Positions 30,037-37,465 of a stretch of DNA of 64,000 nt are shown one piece after another; the stretch's first letter is position 1, and every line of letters begins with the position of its first letter. Source of the DNA: Eggerthella sinensis (lineage in GTDB: Bacteria; Actinomycetota; Coriobacteriia; Coriobacteriales; Eggerthellaceae); NCBI RefSeq assembly GCF_003339815.1, contig NZ_PPTT01000003.1:124001-188000 (forward strand), given 5' to 3'. The translations under genes were made by a program, and so were the position numbers. The notes beneath the pieces are model-generated. The model was given only the letters and a program-made list of their open reading frames with translations, had not been told where the DNA came from and ran no database searches.

Positions 30037-31153
30037 GGGAATTTGCCACGTGGTATCCGAGATCGGTCAGGATACGCTTCTGTCCGACGGTCTTTTCGAT
30101 AAGGCCGTTCTCCTCCAGCTTGGACAGCGTGACGTACGTGCTCGATTGCGGCACGCCCGTCAAGCGCGACAGATCCGTCACGCCGAGCGCACCCTCGTTG
30201 AGGAAGATCGGCAGGAAGTCGCGTTCGCGCTGCGACAGCGGCGGAATGAGCGGCGCCACCGGGTACTGTCCGGCCATCGCGTGACCCTGCACCGGGTACT
30301 TCGGCGCGCCGCCCTGGTAGTACGGGGGCATGCCCTGCTGCGGCGCGTACGGGTCCTGCTGATAGCGCGGGTCGTACTGTTGCTGCTGCTGGTAGCGCGG
30401 CTGCATGAGCGGCTGCATGAGCGGCTGCTGCTCGGCCCCGTAGCCGTACGTCGGCCGCGCCGGGGCGCTTTCCACCGGGTACTGAGGGGCTGCGTATCCG
30501 TATTGATCCTGGTAGATGGGCTGCTGCGGCTGTTGCTGCTGCGCGAGGTCCTGCGGGTTGAACGGCTCTTGCGGCTGCGAGAGGGCCCCGTCGGGTCGAA
30601 GGCTGATGGTAACCACGGCGCCCGTTCCCAGGTTGTCCTCGATGGTGATGGTGCCGTGCGAGAAGTCCAGGTACTCCTTCACGATGGGCAAACCCGACCC
30701 GACGCCGCGAATGTAATGCTTCATCGGCTCGACGGCGGACGTGAATCCGGGAATCTGCGCCTGGTCCTTGAACGGGATGCCCGGGCCTTGGTCGGCGAAG
30801 CGAATGGTGTTGCCGTCGTCGAGGATGGACACGGTCGCTTCGGCGAAGCGCGCGTGGATGAAGTTTTCCGACACTTCTCTAATAACGGTGTACGGAATGG
30901 TCCCGCCGGCGCTTTTCGCTTGTTCGTAAATCTTGGAAGCGAGGCTTTCAATAAATTCAGCGGTCGGCGCGGGATGGATCTCCGTTACGCGCGGCGCGCT
31001 GCGGAGATCGTCGTACAGGGCGATCCGAGCGACGGCGCGCACCTGCGTGTAGTCGAACGACTCGGTGCCGTCATCAGCGGATTCGTCCTGCTGATCTGCT
31101 TTTTCAATCTGGTTGTCCAATGGTGTTCCGTTTTCAGATTCGATATTCAGCAT
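30032..31153 (-). CDS. GHKL ATPase fused to winged-helix domain, next to dnaA
   Basis: 373 residues. A histidine-kinase-type ATPase domain covers about 50-190 (REVSENFIHARFAEA as N box, FADQGPGIPF as G1, RGVGSGLPIVKEYLDF as G2). It has no dimerisation/phospho-His helix and no membrane segment. A Gln/Pro/Tyr-rich linker of about 110 residues (195-305) follows. The C-terminus is a winged helix (LSQRERDFLPIFLNEGALGV, TDLSRLTGVPQSSTYVTLSKL), MarR/TrmB-like. ATP binding probably controls DNA binding or protein partnering. It lies between the likely origin and dnaA, so a role in dnaA control or initiation is possible. I do not recognise a named family. Confidence 0.75.
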   Translation of the reverse strand: MLNIESENGTPLDNQIEKADQQDESADDGTESFDYTQVRAVARIALYDDLRSAPRVTEIHPAPTAEFIESLASKIYEQAKSAGGTIPYTVIREVSENFIHARFAEATVSILDDGNTIRFADQGPGIPFKDQAQIPGFTSAVEPMKHYIRGVGSGLPIVKEYLDFSHGTITIEDNLGTGAVVTISLRPDGALSQPQEPFNPQDLAQQQQPQQPIYQDQYGYAAPQYPVESAPARPTYGYGAEQQPLMQPLMQPRYQQQQQYDPRYQQDPYAPQQGMPPYYQGGAPKYPVQGHAMAGQYPVAPLIPPLSQRERDFLPIFLNEGALGVTDLSRLTGVPQSSTYVTLSKLEENGLIEKTVGQKRILTDLGYHVANSL

Positions 31154-31811
31154 TTTTCAAAGGCTTTCAACGGCATTGTAGCGTTTTTTCCATTCTGAAT
31201 CTATCCACCTGGGGAATTCATAGCATTCAAAACATTGCATTCATCCATTTATAAAAGTCACCCTCCTTTCCACACGGGCTTTTCAACGTTTTCCACATTC
31301 TATTCAGAAAATGTGGAAAACGTTGGAGAAAGCTTTTAACAAGACGGATGAACGTTGGTGAAAACCGTGCAAAAATGTTGATATATTCCGGTCTGAGAAG
31401 CGCTGGAGCCGTTGAATTCCCGGAAGAATGGAACATGACCGTTTGGCTTCATTCGCGTGAAGAACGCGTAACGCATGCTCTGAATTGGAAATTCTCGAGC
31501 TCTGACCTTGTTCTAAAATACCAGGTCAGACCTTTGTTAATAAGTCTAATCATCCTTCGTGCCTGATGAGAGGCTTGTAAAAATTAAAGAAATCATCTCT
31601 TGACAAACAGGTGACTTTAGAGATTTCCACAACGGGTCTCGAATGAAATGCGAGTTTTCCACCTTTTCCACAATTTGAGTGTTCGTAAAAGCGGAAAACG
31701 TCGGAGGAAAACGCGATATGCCGCCGTTCGTGGGCAATCAGAACATGCTTTCGAGGTTTTCCACGTATGGATGCCGTATGAAGAATGATGCAACCTTCTT
31801 GTGGGTTTTCC
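31154..31811. other. Probable chromosomal origin (oriC)
   Basis: This gene-free stretch holds DnaA-box-like nonamers at 31201-31209, 31266-31274, 31289-31297, 31312-31320 (inverted), 31623-31631, 31655-31663, 31664-31672 (head-to-tail) and 31757-31765. Most read TTTTCCAC[A/C/G]. The region is clearly more AT-rich than its flanks, and gene orientation switches from minus to plus across it. Position between dnaA and rpmH is a common origin site. A possible -10 of the GHKL gene (TACAAT, minus) is at 31175-31180. Confidence 0.8.
31284..31325. repeat. Inverted repeat of two DnaA-box-like motifs
   Basis: Perfect 16-bp arms (31284-31299 and 31310-31325) each contain TTTTCCACA within CAACGTTTTCCACATT, separated by 10 bases. 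The symmetry brings two DnaA boxes into opposed orientation. Confidence 0.8.
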
Positions 31812-31839
31812 TTGACTCCCCGGTTACGTGAGCTATACT
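31812..31839 (+). promoter_or_regulatory. rpmH: rpmH promoter
   Basis: TTGACT (31812-31817) and TATACT (31834-31839) are 16 bases apart, the best sigma-70-type match in the window. It gives a leader of about 30 bases before rpmH. Confidence 0.8.
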
Positions 31840-31875
31840 TTCGAGGTTGCTCTAAAACCATGAAAGGGAATCAAT

Positions 31876-32010
31876 ATGAAGCGCACGTACCAACCTAACA
31901 CTCGTAAGCGGGCTAAGTGCCACGGTTTCCGTGCTCGTATGTCGACGAAGGGTGGCCGCAAGGTGCTGGCTGCTCGTCGCGCTAAGGGTCGCAAGCGCCT
32001 CTGCGTGTAA
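31876..32010 (+). CDS. rpmH: 50S ribosomal protein L34
   Basis: 44 residues starting [18 protein letters not shown] and containing [20 protein letters not shown], diagnostic of L34. AAAGGGAA lies upstream of the ATG. First gene of the rpmH-rnpA-yidD-yidC-jag-rsmG group running away from the origin. Confidence 0.97.
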   Translation: MKRTYQPNTRKRAKCHGFRARMSTKGGRKVLAARRAKGRKRLCV

Positions 32011-32023
32011 AGAGAGCTTTAGG

Positions 32024-32350
32024 TTGGAGACTATTAAATCCCGCGGGGATATCTCCGATCTGTTCTCATGCGGCAAGCGTCTACATACGCCGTACCTTAC
32101 GTTCATAGTGTTACCCACGAAGCAGCACGGCCCGCAAGGTCGTGTTGCTTTTATTGCGGGTAAAAAATCGGGGAACGCGGTATGGCGCAACAGCGCGAAA
32201 CGGCGTATGCGAGCCATCTGCCATGACCTGGGTGGTCCTTGGGCGGGCTATGATGTGATATTTCTCGCGAAGTCGGGCATCATGAGGAGTTCTTATAGTA
32301 CAGTGCATACAGCATGTGCCGAGACGTTGAAACGCGCTGAGTTACGGTAG
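32024..32350 (+). CDS. rnpA: Ribonuclease P protein component
   Basis: 108 residues from the TTG at 32024, 13 bases after rpmH. An open frame extends back to 31931 but overlaps rpmH, so the TTG is preferred. The RnpA signature is GNAVWRNSAKRRMRAICHD, preceded by GRVAFIAGKKSG. It assists the RNase P RNA in trimming tRNA 5' ends. Strong linkage to rpmH supports the call. Confidence 0.93.
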   Translation: METIKSRGDISDLFSCGKRLHTPYLTFIVLPTKQHGPQGRVAFIAGKKSGNAVWRNSAKRRMRAICHDLGGPWAGYDVIFLAKSGIMRSSYSTVHTACAETLKRAELR

Positions 32351-32360
32351 GGTTCGAGAG

Positions 32361-32594
32361 ATGAAGGCATGTTTGAAACAGGTGCCGTGCAAAATCGCGG
32401 TGTTTCTCATCACCTTCTACCGAGCTGCCATTTCTCCTATGTTCCCTTCCTGCTGTCGTTTCACGCCAACTTGCTCCGAGTACGGGCTCATAGCTTTTCA
32501 GCGCTACGGGTTCTGGCGGGGCCTCAAGCTCACGGTGAAACGTGTGCTGCGTTGTCGTCCGGGGGGTTCGCACGGCTACGATCCTGTTCCATAG
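32361..32594 (+). CDS. yidD: Membrane protein insertion efficiency factor YidD
   Basis: 77 residues. The conserved YidD block FYRAAISPMFPSCCRFTPTC continues into SEYGLIAFQRYGFWRG and ends with CRPGGSHGYDPVP. It lies 10 bases after rnpA and before yidC, its functional partner in membrane-protein insertion. Confidence 0.95.
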   Translation: MKACLKQVPCKIAVFLITFYRAAISPMFPSCCRFTPTCSEYGLIAFQRYGFWRGLKLTVKRVLRCRPGGSHGYDPVP

Positions 32595-32641
32595 GGGTCG
32601 ACGCACGGGCTTCTTTGGTATAGAGGAAGGAACAACTGAAC

Positions 32642-33427
32642 ATGTGGGACGTATTTAAGGATTGGATATTCGACGTTATCCAGTTCTTCTACAACTTCTG
32701 CGGCGACTGGGGCTTGGCCATCATCCTTGTCACCATCATCTTCCGCATACTCATCTCGCCTTTGATGCACAAGCAGACGAAGTCGTCTTTCCAGATGCAG
32801 AAAGTGCAGCCGCTCATGCAAGAGCTGCAGCGCAAGTACGCTGACGACCAGCCTCGCCTGCAGGAAGAGATGCAGAAGCTCTACGCCGAGGTGAAGTTCA
32901 ACCCGCTCGCCGGCTGCCTGCCCATGTTGTTGCAGATGCCTATCTTCATGGCTCTGTTCCAGGTGCTCCAGGAGATGGGTTCGCGCACGTCGGGCACCAC
33001 CTACGAGTTCTATCACCTCGTTCCCAACCTGGTTGTTCGCCCCTCTGAGGCATTCGTCAGCGGTTTTGGAACGTTTGTTCCCTATTTGGTGCTCATGATT
33101 ATCTTCGCAGGCGCCACCTTCCTTCCGATGGTGCTCATGCAGATGGGCAACAAGGACAACCCGCAGCGCAAGCAGACCATGATCATGGCCGCCGTTATGA
33201 GCGTGTTCATGCTGTGGATCAGCTGGGGTTCGCCCGCTGGCGTGCTCCTGTTCTGGGGTGCGTCTTCGCTCATGGGCCTTGCGCAGCAGCAGATTTCCAT
33301 GCGTATCATGAAGCGCCGTGACGCCGAAGCGGCTGAGACCGTCGAGGTCAAGCCCATCGAAGTTGACGTCACCCGCAAGGAGAAGAAGCCTCGTCCCACC
33401 AAGAAGGATACGACGAAGCGGAAGTAG
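32642..33427 (+). CDS. yidC: Membrane protein insertase YidC/OxaA
   Basis: 261 residues, the short Gram-positive/actinobacterial form without a large extracellular loop. Membrane segments are near 20-42, 90-115, 140-165 and 180-220. The conserved Arg is in the first segment (IIFRILISPLMHKQ), followed by the cytosolic helical hairpin (KVQPLMQELQRKYADDQPRL). The C-terminal tail is strongly basic (RKEKKPRPTKKDTTKRK), suited to ribosome contact. It inserts proteins into the membrane alone or with Sec. Confidence 0.96.
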   Translation: MWDVFKDWIFDVIQFFYNFCGDWGLAIILVTIIFRILISPLMHKQTKSSFQMQKVQPLMQELQRKYADDQPRLQEEMQKLYAEVKFNPLAGCLPMLLQMPIFMALFQVLQEMGSRTSGTTYEFYHLVPNLVVRPSEAFVSGFGTFVPYLVLMIIFAGATFLPMVLMQMGNKDNPQRKQTMIMAAVMSVFMLWISWGSPAGVLLFWGASSLMGLAQQQISMRIMKRRDAEAAETVEVKPIEVDVTRKEKKPRPTKKDTTKRK

Positions 33428-33437
33428 TTGCAGGTAC

Positions 33438-33465
33438 CGCGAATGTTTCACGTGAAACATTCGCG
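33438..33465. promoter_or_regulatory. parS site (33444-33459) inside a 28-bp perfect palindrome
   Basis: The parS core is extended six paired bases each side; 10 bases after the yidC stop and 30 before jag. Confidence 0.88.
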
Positions 33466-33494
33466 TGTCGTGAGCGTTGGTAAAGGAGTCTGTC

Positions 33495-34013
33495 ATGGCT
33501 GAAGAATTGGTTGAGAAGCCCCTCGACGAGGAGCCGACTGAGCTGACCGACGAGGATCTCGATCGCATCGCCGACACGGCAATTGGTGCGCTCCAGGACA
33601 TCCTCAAGTATTTCGATGTGGGCGAAGTGACCATCGACGAGTACGAAGGCGACGAAGGCGAGCTTATCCTCGACATCACGGGCGACGATCTGGCGGTTTT
33701 GATCGGACGGCACGGCAAGACACTCGACGCCCTGCAGTTCCTCGTGTCGGCAATCACCGTGCGCACCATCGGGTTCCGCTATCCGGTGATCGTGGACGTC
33801 GAAGGCTACAAGAGCCGTCAGCGTGAGAAGCTCGAGTCCATCGCACGTTCGTCCGCGAACCGCGCGGCGGGTCAGAACCGCAGCATCAAGCTGCGTCCGA
33901 TGACTCCGTACGAGCGCCGCATCGTGCACATCTGCCTGCGCGACGACGACCGTGTGGAAACCGCGTCCGAAGGTGAAGGCAGCGCGCGTCACGTGGTAAT
34001 TCTTCCTCGCTAA
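33495..34013 (+). CDS. jag: Jag/KhpB-like RNA-binding protein (KH and R3H domains)
   Basis: 172 residues from the ATG at 33495 (AAAGGAG six bases upstream). The KH-like domain has VLIGRHGKTLDALQFLVSAI. The C-terminal R3H domain has MTPYERRIVHICLRDDDRVETASEGEGSARHV. The separate Jag_N domain of Bacillus Jag is absent; an acidic N-terminus (about 30 residues) replaces it. It follows yidC as in many bacteria. Confidence 0.92.
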   Translation: MAEELVEKPLDEEPTELTDEDLDRIADTAIGALQDILKYFDVGEVTIDEYEGDEGELILDITGDDLAVLIGRHGKTLDALQFLVSAITVRTIGFRYPVIVDVEGYKSRQREKLESIARSSANRAAGQNRSIKLRPMTPYERRIVHICLRDDDRVETASEGEGSARHVVILPR

Positions 34014-34029
34014 GTTCTATTACTTGCTC

Positions 34030-34058
34030 GCCCGCATCGAAAGGTGCGGGCTTTTTTT
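34030..34058 (+). terminator. Terminator after jag
   Basis: A 7-bp stem (34030-34036 with 34045-34051) followed by T7, 17 bases after the jag stop. Confidence 0.92.
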
Positions 34059-34067
34059 ATGCCCGAA

Positions 34068-34083
34068 TGTTTCACGTGAAACA
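34068..34083. promoter_or_regulatory. parS site upstream of rsmG
   Basis: Exact core; the palindrome extends to 34065-34086. A TATACT (34090-34095), likely the rsmG -10, follows six bases later. Confidence 0.9.
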
Positions 34084-34124
34084 TTCCACTATACTGGTGG
34101 CACGTCGAAACGGAGGAGCAAGGA

Positions 34125-34766
34125 ATGCACGACGATCTTTTGAAGCGCCATCTTGAACTGGTTATCGAGGCGAACAAGACCACCAACATCACGCGCATCT
34201 CGACATGGGAAGAGGGCATGCTGCTGCATGTGGAAGACTCGCTCGTGGGATTGCCGGAAGTGATGGATGCGCCAGCGGGCCGTATGGCCGATATCGGGTC
34301 GGGGGCTGGATATCCGGGGATTCCGCTTGCTATCGAAAGCGGGCGTCAAACGCTGCTTGCCGATTCCGTTGGTAAGAAGACGGCGATCCTTTCCTCGATG
34401 GTTGAAACGCTCGGGCTCGAAAACGTCGAAGTGTACACCGGTCGCATTGAGGACCTTGCGCGCGAGAAGCCGGCGGCGTTCACCGTCGTGACGGCGCGAG
34501 CGCTCGCGCAGCTCTCCATCTTGATGGAGCTTGCCAGTCCGATGCTCCAAGAAGGCGGACGTCTCGTATGCTACAAGGCGAACGTCTCGGACGAAGAACT
34601 GCAGCATGCATTGTCACTACAAGAGCAGCTTGGCATGAAGCACGTGTCCGACCGTACTGTGACGCTCGGTGACAACTGCCGCCGTATCATCTGCTTCGAG
34701 AAGACCGGTCGTCCGAAGATCAAACTGCCGCGCAAGGTTGGTATGGCTCAGAAGCGCCCGCTTTAA
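34125..34766 (+). CDS. rsmG: 16S rRNA m7G527 methyltransferase RsmG
   Basis: 213 residues. The SAM-binding motif is MADIGSGAGYPGIPLAI and the FTVVTARALAQL motif is typical of RsmG (GidB). It methylates G527 of 16S rRNA (E. coli numbering). It is placed before parA in many bacteria, as here, although a DUF559 gene is interposed. Confidence 0.95.
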   Translation: MHDDLLKRHLELVIEANKTTNITRISTWEEGMLLHVEDSLVGLPEVMDAPAGRMADIGSGAGYPGIPLAIESGRQTLLADSVGKKTAILSSMVETLGLENVEVYTGRIEDLAREKPAAFTVVTARALAQLSILMELASPMLQEGGRLVCYKANVSDEELQHALSLQEQLGMKHVSDRTVTLGDNCRRIICFEKTGRPKIKLPRKVGMAQKRPL

Positions 34767-34777
34767 CCGATGCAGAA

Positions 34778-34793
34778 TGTTTCACGTGAAACA
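34778..34793. promoter_or_regulatory. parS site between rsmG and the DUF559 gene
   Basis: Exact core; its last base abuts the stop codon of the DUF559 gene (34794-34796). Confidence 0.9.
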
Positions 34794-35195
34794 TTAGCGT
34801 TTGTCCTTGAGCTTTTGAAACAGGTCTTCCTTCACATCGTTACGTCGGTTGAGAACTTCGGCATGAATGGCTTCGCACACGCCTTCGAGGTTCTCAACCA
34901 CCTCAGTGTTCGTGAAACGCAACTCTTTGATTTCCAGCATCTCTAAATAGGTGGTGCGAATCTGATCGTACTTCTTCTGTCCTCGCGTATAATGGCTGTC
35001 ACCGTCAATCTCGATGCTCAACCGTGCTTTCCGGCAATAGAAATCGACGATGTAGGTTCCTATCACTTTCTGCGCAACGAATGAGGTAGGATATTCTCGC
35101 AGGAACGAGAACCAGAGCCGCCGCTCTGCATAGGTCATCTGCTTCCGCATGGTTGTCGCCCGCTCAGCGAGCAATTGACGCCGTGTCATATTCAT
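34794..35195 (-). CDS. DUF559 endonuclease-like protein
   Basis: 133 residues. The DUF559 core is visible: RKQMTYAERRLWFSFLRE, VDFYCRKARLSIEIDGDSHY and LRFTNTEVVENLEGV. This fold is related to Vsr and type II restriction endonucleases, and the Glu-Ile-Asp-Gly-x-x-His stretch fits its active site. No methylase is nearby, so it is an orphan. Codon use is less GC-rich than its neighbours and it opposes the direction of replication, both consistent with later acquisition between rsmG and parA. An ATG at 35189 is an equally good start. Confidence 0.8.
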   Translation of the reverse strand: MNMTRRQLLAERATTMRKQMTYAERRLWFSFLREYPTSFVAQKVIGTYIVDFYCRKARLSIEIDGDSHYTRGQKKYDQIRTTYLEMLEIKELRFTNTEVVENLEGVCEAIHAEVLNRRNDVKEDLFQKLKDKR

Positions 35196-35289
35196 CAGCT
35201 CCCTCGTTTCGCCCTTCCCTTATTGTACTCAGAATATCTAGCGCGCAGATGAAGGGCATCGAACGGGAATCTAGCGTGTTTCTAGCACA

Positions 35290-35305
35290 TGTTTCACGTG
35301 AAACA
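35290..35305. promoter_or_regulatory. parS site, first of three before parA
   Basis: Exact TGTTTCACGTGAAACA in the parA upstream cluster. Confidence 0.93.
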
Positions 35306-35329
35306 CTACCGGTTCCAGCGAGCTTCGAA

Positions 35330-35345
35330 TGTTTCACGTGAAACA
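35330..35345. promoter_or_regulatory. parS site, second of three before parA
   Basis: Exact core, palindrome extended to 35327-35348; 40 bases from the first site, about four helical turns. Confidence 0.93.
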
Positions 35346-35356
35346 TTCCTCTGACG

Positions 35357-35372
35357 TGTTTCACGTGAAACA
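35357..35372. promoter_or_regulatory. parS site, third of three, overlapping the parA promoter
   Basis: Exact core, 27 bases from the second site. The TTCACG inside it is the probable -35 of parA. Confidence 0.93.
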
Positions 35373-35388
35373 CTAAACAGGGTATACT
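35360..35388 (+). promoter_or_regulatory. parA: Probable parAB promoter
   Basis: TTCACG (35360-35365) and TATACT (35383-35388) are 17 bases apart, and the GTG start of parA is 28 bases further on. The -35 lies within parS, so ParB binding should block it. Confidence 0.6.
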
Positions 35389-35416
35389 GTCGGTGCGGTT
35401 AAGAAAGGGGGTCCCT

Positions 35417-36385
35417 GTGGGACTATTCGATGGTCTCAAACGAGACAAAAAAGCAGCCGAGACTGTCAAGCAGGATAACAAAGAAGAATTCATCGAGGAA
35501 GAGTTGATCGTCGATCACATTGAAGTGGTCGAACGTGAGGCGCGACCCGTGATTGAGCAGGAAGTGCCTCCCACTCCTATCAAGACGATCAAGGAGAAGG
35601 CGCCCGTCAAGCATGTGGTGGGCCAGACGAAGGTCATGGCCATCATCAACCAAAAAGGCGGTGTCGGGAAGTCAACGACTGCAATCAACCTTTCTGCTGC
35701 GTTGGGCGAGCTTGGCAAGCAGGTTCTTCTCGTAGACCTCGATCCTCAGGGCAACTCTTCGAGTGGTCTGGGTATCGAAAAGAGTCAGGTGCATAACTGC
35801 GTCTACGACGTGCTGCTCAACGATGTTCCCATTGAGGACGTTATCATCCCCGATGTGAGTGAAGGACTCGATCTCGTACCAGCCACGATTAACCTCGCAG
35901 GGGCAGAAGTAGAGCTTGTATCTGAAATGGCCCGTGAGAATCGCTTAAAAGACGCCGTAGGAAGCCTTCGCGGCAAGTATGACTATGTTTTCATCGACTG
36001 CCCGCCGTCCTTGGGTCTCCTGACCGTCAACGCGCTGGTAGCCGCCGACAAGCTTCTCATTCCCATTCAGTGCGAGTTTTACGCGCTGGAAGGTGTGACA
36101 AAACTCCTTGATTCAATGAAACGTGTCAAAACACGCCTTAATCCGACCCTCGATATCTTCGGCGTGCTGCTGACGATGTACGATGGTCGCACCACGCTTT
36201 CGCGTCAGGTTGCGGAAGAGGTGCGTGGATACTTCGGCAAAACGGTCTTTGCGGCGCTTATTCCCCGTACGGTCAAGCTTTCCGAGGCTCCGAGCTTCGG
36301 TCAGCCCATAACGCAGTACGATCCTTCGGGTAAGGGTGCTCAATCGTATATGGATCTCGCAAAGGAAGTGGTACAACGTGGCTAA
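35417..36385 (+). CDS. parA: Chromosome-partitioning ATPase ParA (Soj-like), extended N-terminus
   Basis: 322 residues from the GTG at 35417 (AAAGGGGG five bases upstream). An N-terminal extension of about 70 mostly charged residues (GLFDGLKRDKKAAETVKQD onward) precedes the ATPase core. The deviant Walker A is KGGVGKST at 80-87, and YVFIDCPPSLGLLT and the LIPIQCEFYALEGV block follow. ATP-bound ParA coats the nucleoid and moves ParB-parS complexes. Its stop overlaps the parB start by 8 bases. Confidence 0.95.
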   Translation: MGLFDGLKRDKKAAETVKQDNKEEFIEEELIVDHIEVVEREARPVIEQEVPPTPIKTIKEKAPVKHVVGQTKVMAIINQKGGVGKSTTAINLSAALGELGKQVLLVDLDPQGNSSSGLGIEKSQVHNCVYDVLLNDVPIEDVIIPDVSEGLDLVPATINLAGAEVELVSEMARENRLKDAVGSLRGKYDYVFIDCPPSLGLLTVNALVAADKLLIPIQCEFYALEGVTKLLDSMKRVKTRLNPTLDIFGVLLTMYDGRTTLSRQVAEEVRGYFGKTVFAALIPRTVKLSEAPSFGQPITQYDPSGKGAQSYMDLAKEVVQRG

Positions 36386-37409
36386 ATCGAACAAAAGCGG
36401 GTTGGGACGAGGCCTGAACTCGCTTCTTGGCGGCGCATACGAGGAAGCAACCCCTATCGAAGCTACTCCTCAGCGTGTTTTGATCGAACAAGAGCGTGAA
36501 GAAGTCGTTGTTATCACTGAACCGGCACCGCAGAATGTTTCACGTGAAACAATTGCGCCGATTCAGGAGGAATCGATCGTCGATGGCGAGAACCATGTGA
36601 CCATCAAGAGCGTGTCGCAGCGCCGCACGGATGAGGTTCCTATCGAGCAGGTGAGCCCGAATCCCGATCAGCCGCGTACGAACTTCAAGAAAGAGGCCCT
36701 GGAAGAGCTCGCGTCGTCCATTGAGAAGGATGGATTGCTTCAGCCGATCCTCGTGCGGCCGGTGGGTAATCAGGAATACCAGATTATCGCCGGCGAACGT
36801 CGTTGGCAGGCTTGCAAGATTGTCGGATTGAAGACGGTTCCCATCCGTATCAAAGAAGCCGACGACGATCAGGCGCTCGAACTGGCGCTTGTTGAGAACA
36901 TCCAGCGTTCTGACCTGAATCCCATCGAAGAAGCGTACGGATATCGCCGTATGATGGAGCGCCGCAATCTCACCCAGTCCGAAGTTGCCCAGGCGATGTC
37001 GAAAGGCCGCTCTACGGTCGCAAATGCGCTGCGCCTGCTCGAATTGCCCGAAGAAGCGCAGCAGCTTTTGTTCGAAGAGAAGATTACGGCGGGCCACGCG
37101 CGCGCCATTCTGTCTATTCCCACGAAGGAAGGCCGTCAGAAGCTCACGGACAAGCTCGTTGCCGAGAAATTGACGGTCCGCGAGGCGGAGGCTATCGCGC
37201 GACTGTTCTCCGGCAAGCGCAACGAATCTGCAACGCCGAAGCCTCCCGTGCCGAAGACGTACAAAACGGTGGCAAAAGCGCTAAAAGACGTGCTGAACAC
37301 GAACGTGAAGGTGAAATCGTCTCAAGGGAAGAATAAGATTGAGATCGAGTTCAAGGATGAGGAAGATCTGGAGCGGTTGTTTGAAGAATTGATTGCCGCC
37401 GCATCATAG
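36378..37409 (+). CDS. parB: Chromosome-partitioning protein ParB (Spo0J-like CTPase)
   Basis: 343 residues from a GTG at 36378 overlapping parA. The N-terminal SGLGRGLNSLLGG peptide contacts ParA in homologues. The CTP-binding fold has VSPNPDQPRTNF and the GERRWQACK motif. A helix-turn-helix domain that reads parS follows (LTQSEVAQAMSKGRSTVANAL). A basic/acidic C-terminal dimer domain ends the protein. It loads at parS and slides along DNA. An exact parS lies inside the gene at 36536-36551. Confidence 0.96.
   Translation: MAKSNKSGLGRGLNSLLGGAYEEATPIEATPQRVLIEQEREEVVVITEPAPQNVSRETIAPIQEESIVDGENHVTIKSVSQRRTDEVPIEQVSPNPDQPRTNFKKEALEELASSIEKDGLLQPILVRPVGNQEYQIIAGERRWQACKIVGLKTVPIRIKEADDDQALELALVENIQRSDLNPIEEAYGYRRMMERRNLTQSEVAQAMSKGRSTVANALRLLELPEEAQQLLFEEKITAGHARAILSIPTKEGRQKLTDKLVAEKLTVREAEAIARLFSGKRNESATPKPPVPKTYKTVAKALKDVLNTNVKVKSSQGKNKIEIEFKDEEDLERLFEELIAAAS
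36536..36551. promoter_or_regulatory. parS site inside parB
   Basis: Exact core; read in the parB frame it encodes residues 53-58, NVSRET, in the linker between the ParA-contact peptide and the CTPase fold. Confidence 0.92.
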
Positions 37410-37416
37410 GAACAAG

Positions 37417-37442
37417 AAAGGCCCCGCATTGCGGGGCCTTTT
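37417..37442 (+). terminator. Terminator after parB
   Basis: An 11-bp stem (37417-37427 with 37431-37441) with an ATT loop, ending in TTTT; eight bases after the parB stop. Confidence 0.9.
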
Positions 37443-37445
37443 CAA

Positions 37446-37461
37446 TGTTTCACGTGAAACA
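37446..37461. promoter_or_regulatory. parS site between parB and rlmN
   Basis: Exact core, palindrome extended to 37444-37463; four bases after the parB terminator and five before the rlmN stop. Confidence 0.92.
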
Positions 37462-37465
37462 TTCC

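Noticed and set aside
32642-33427. Minus-strand frames over yidC that look like long proteins
   Set aside because: They lack family features; YidC is clear on the plus strand.
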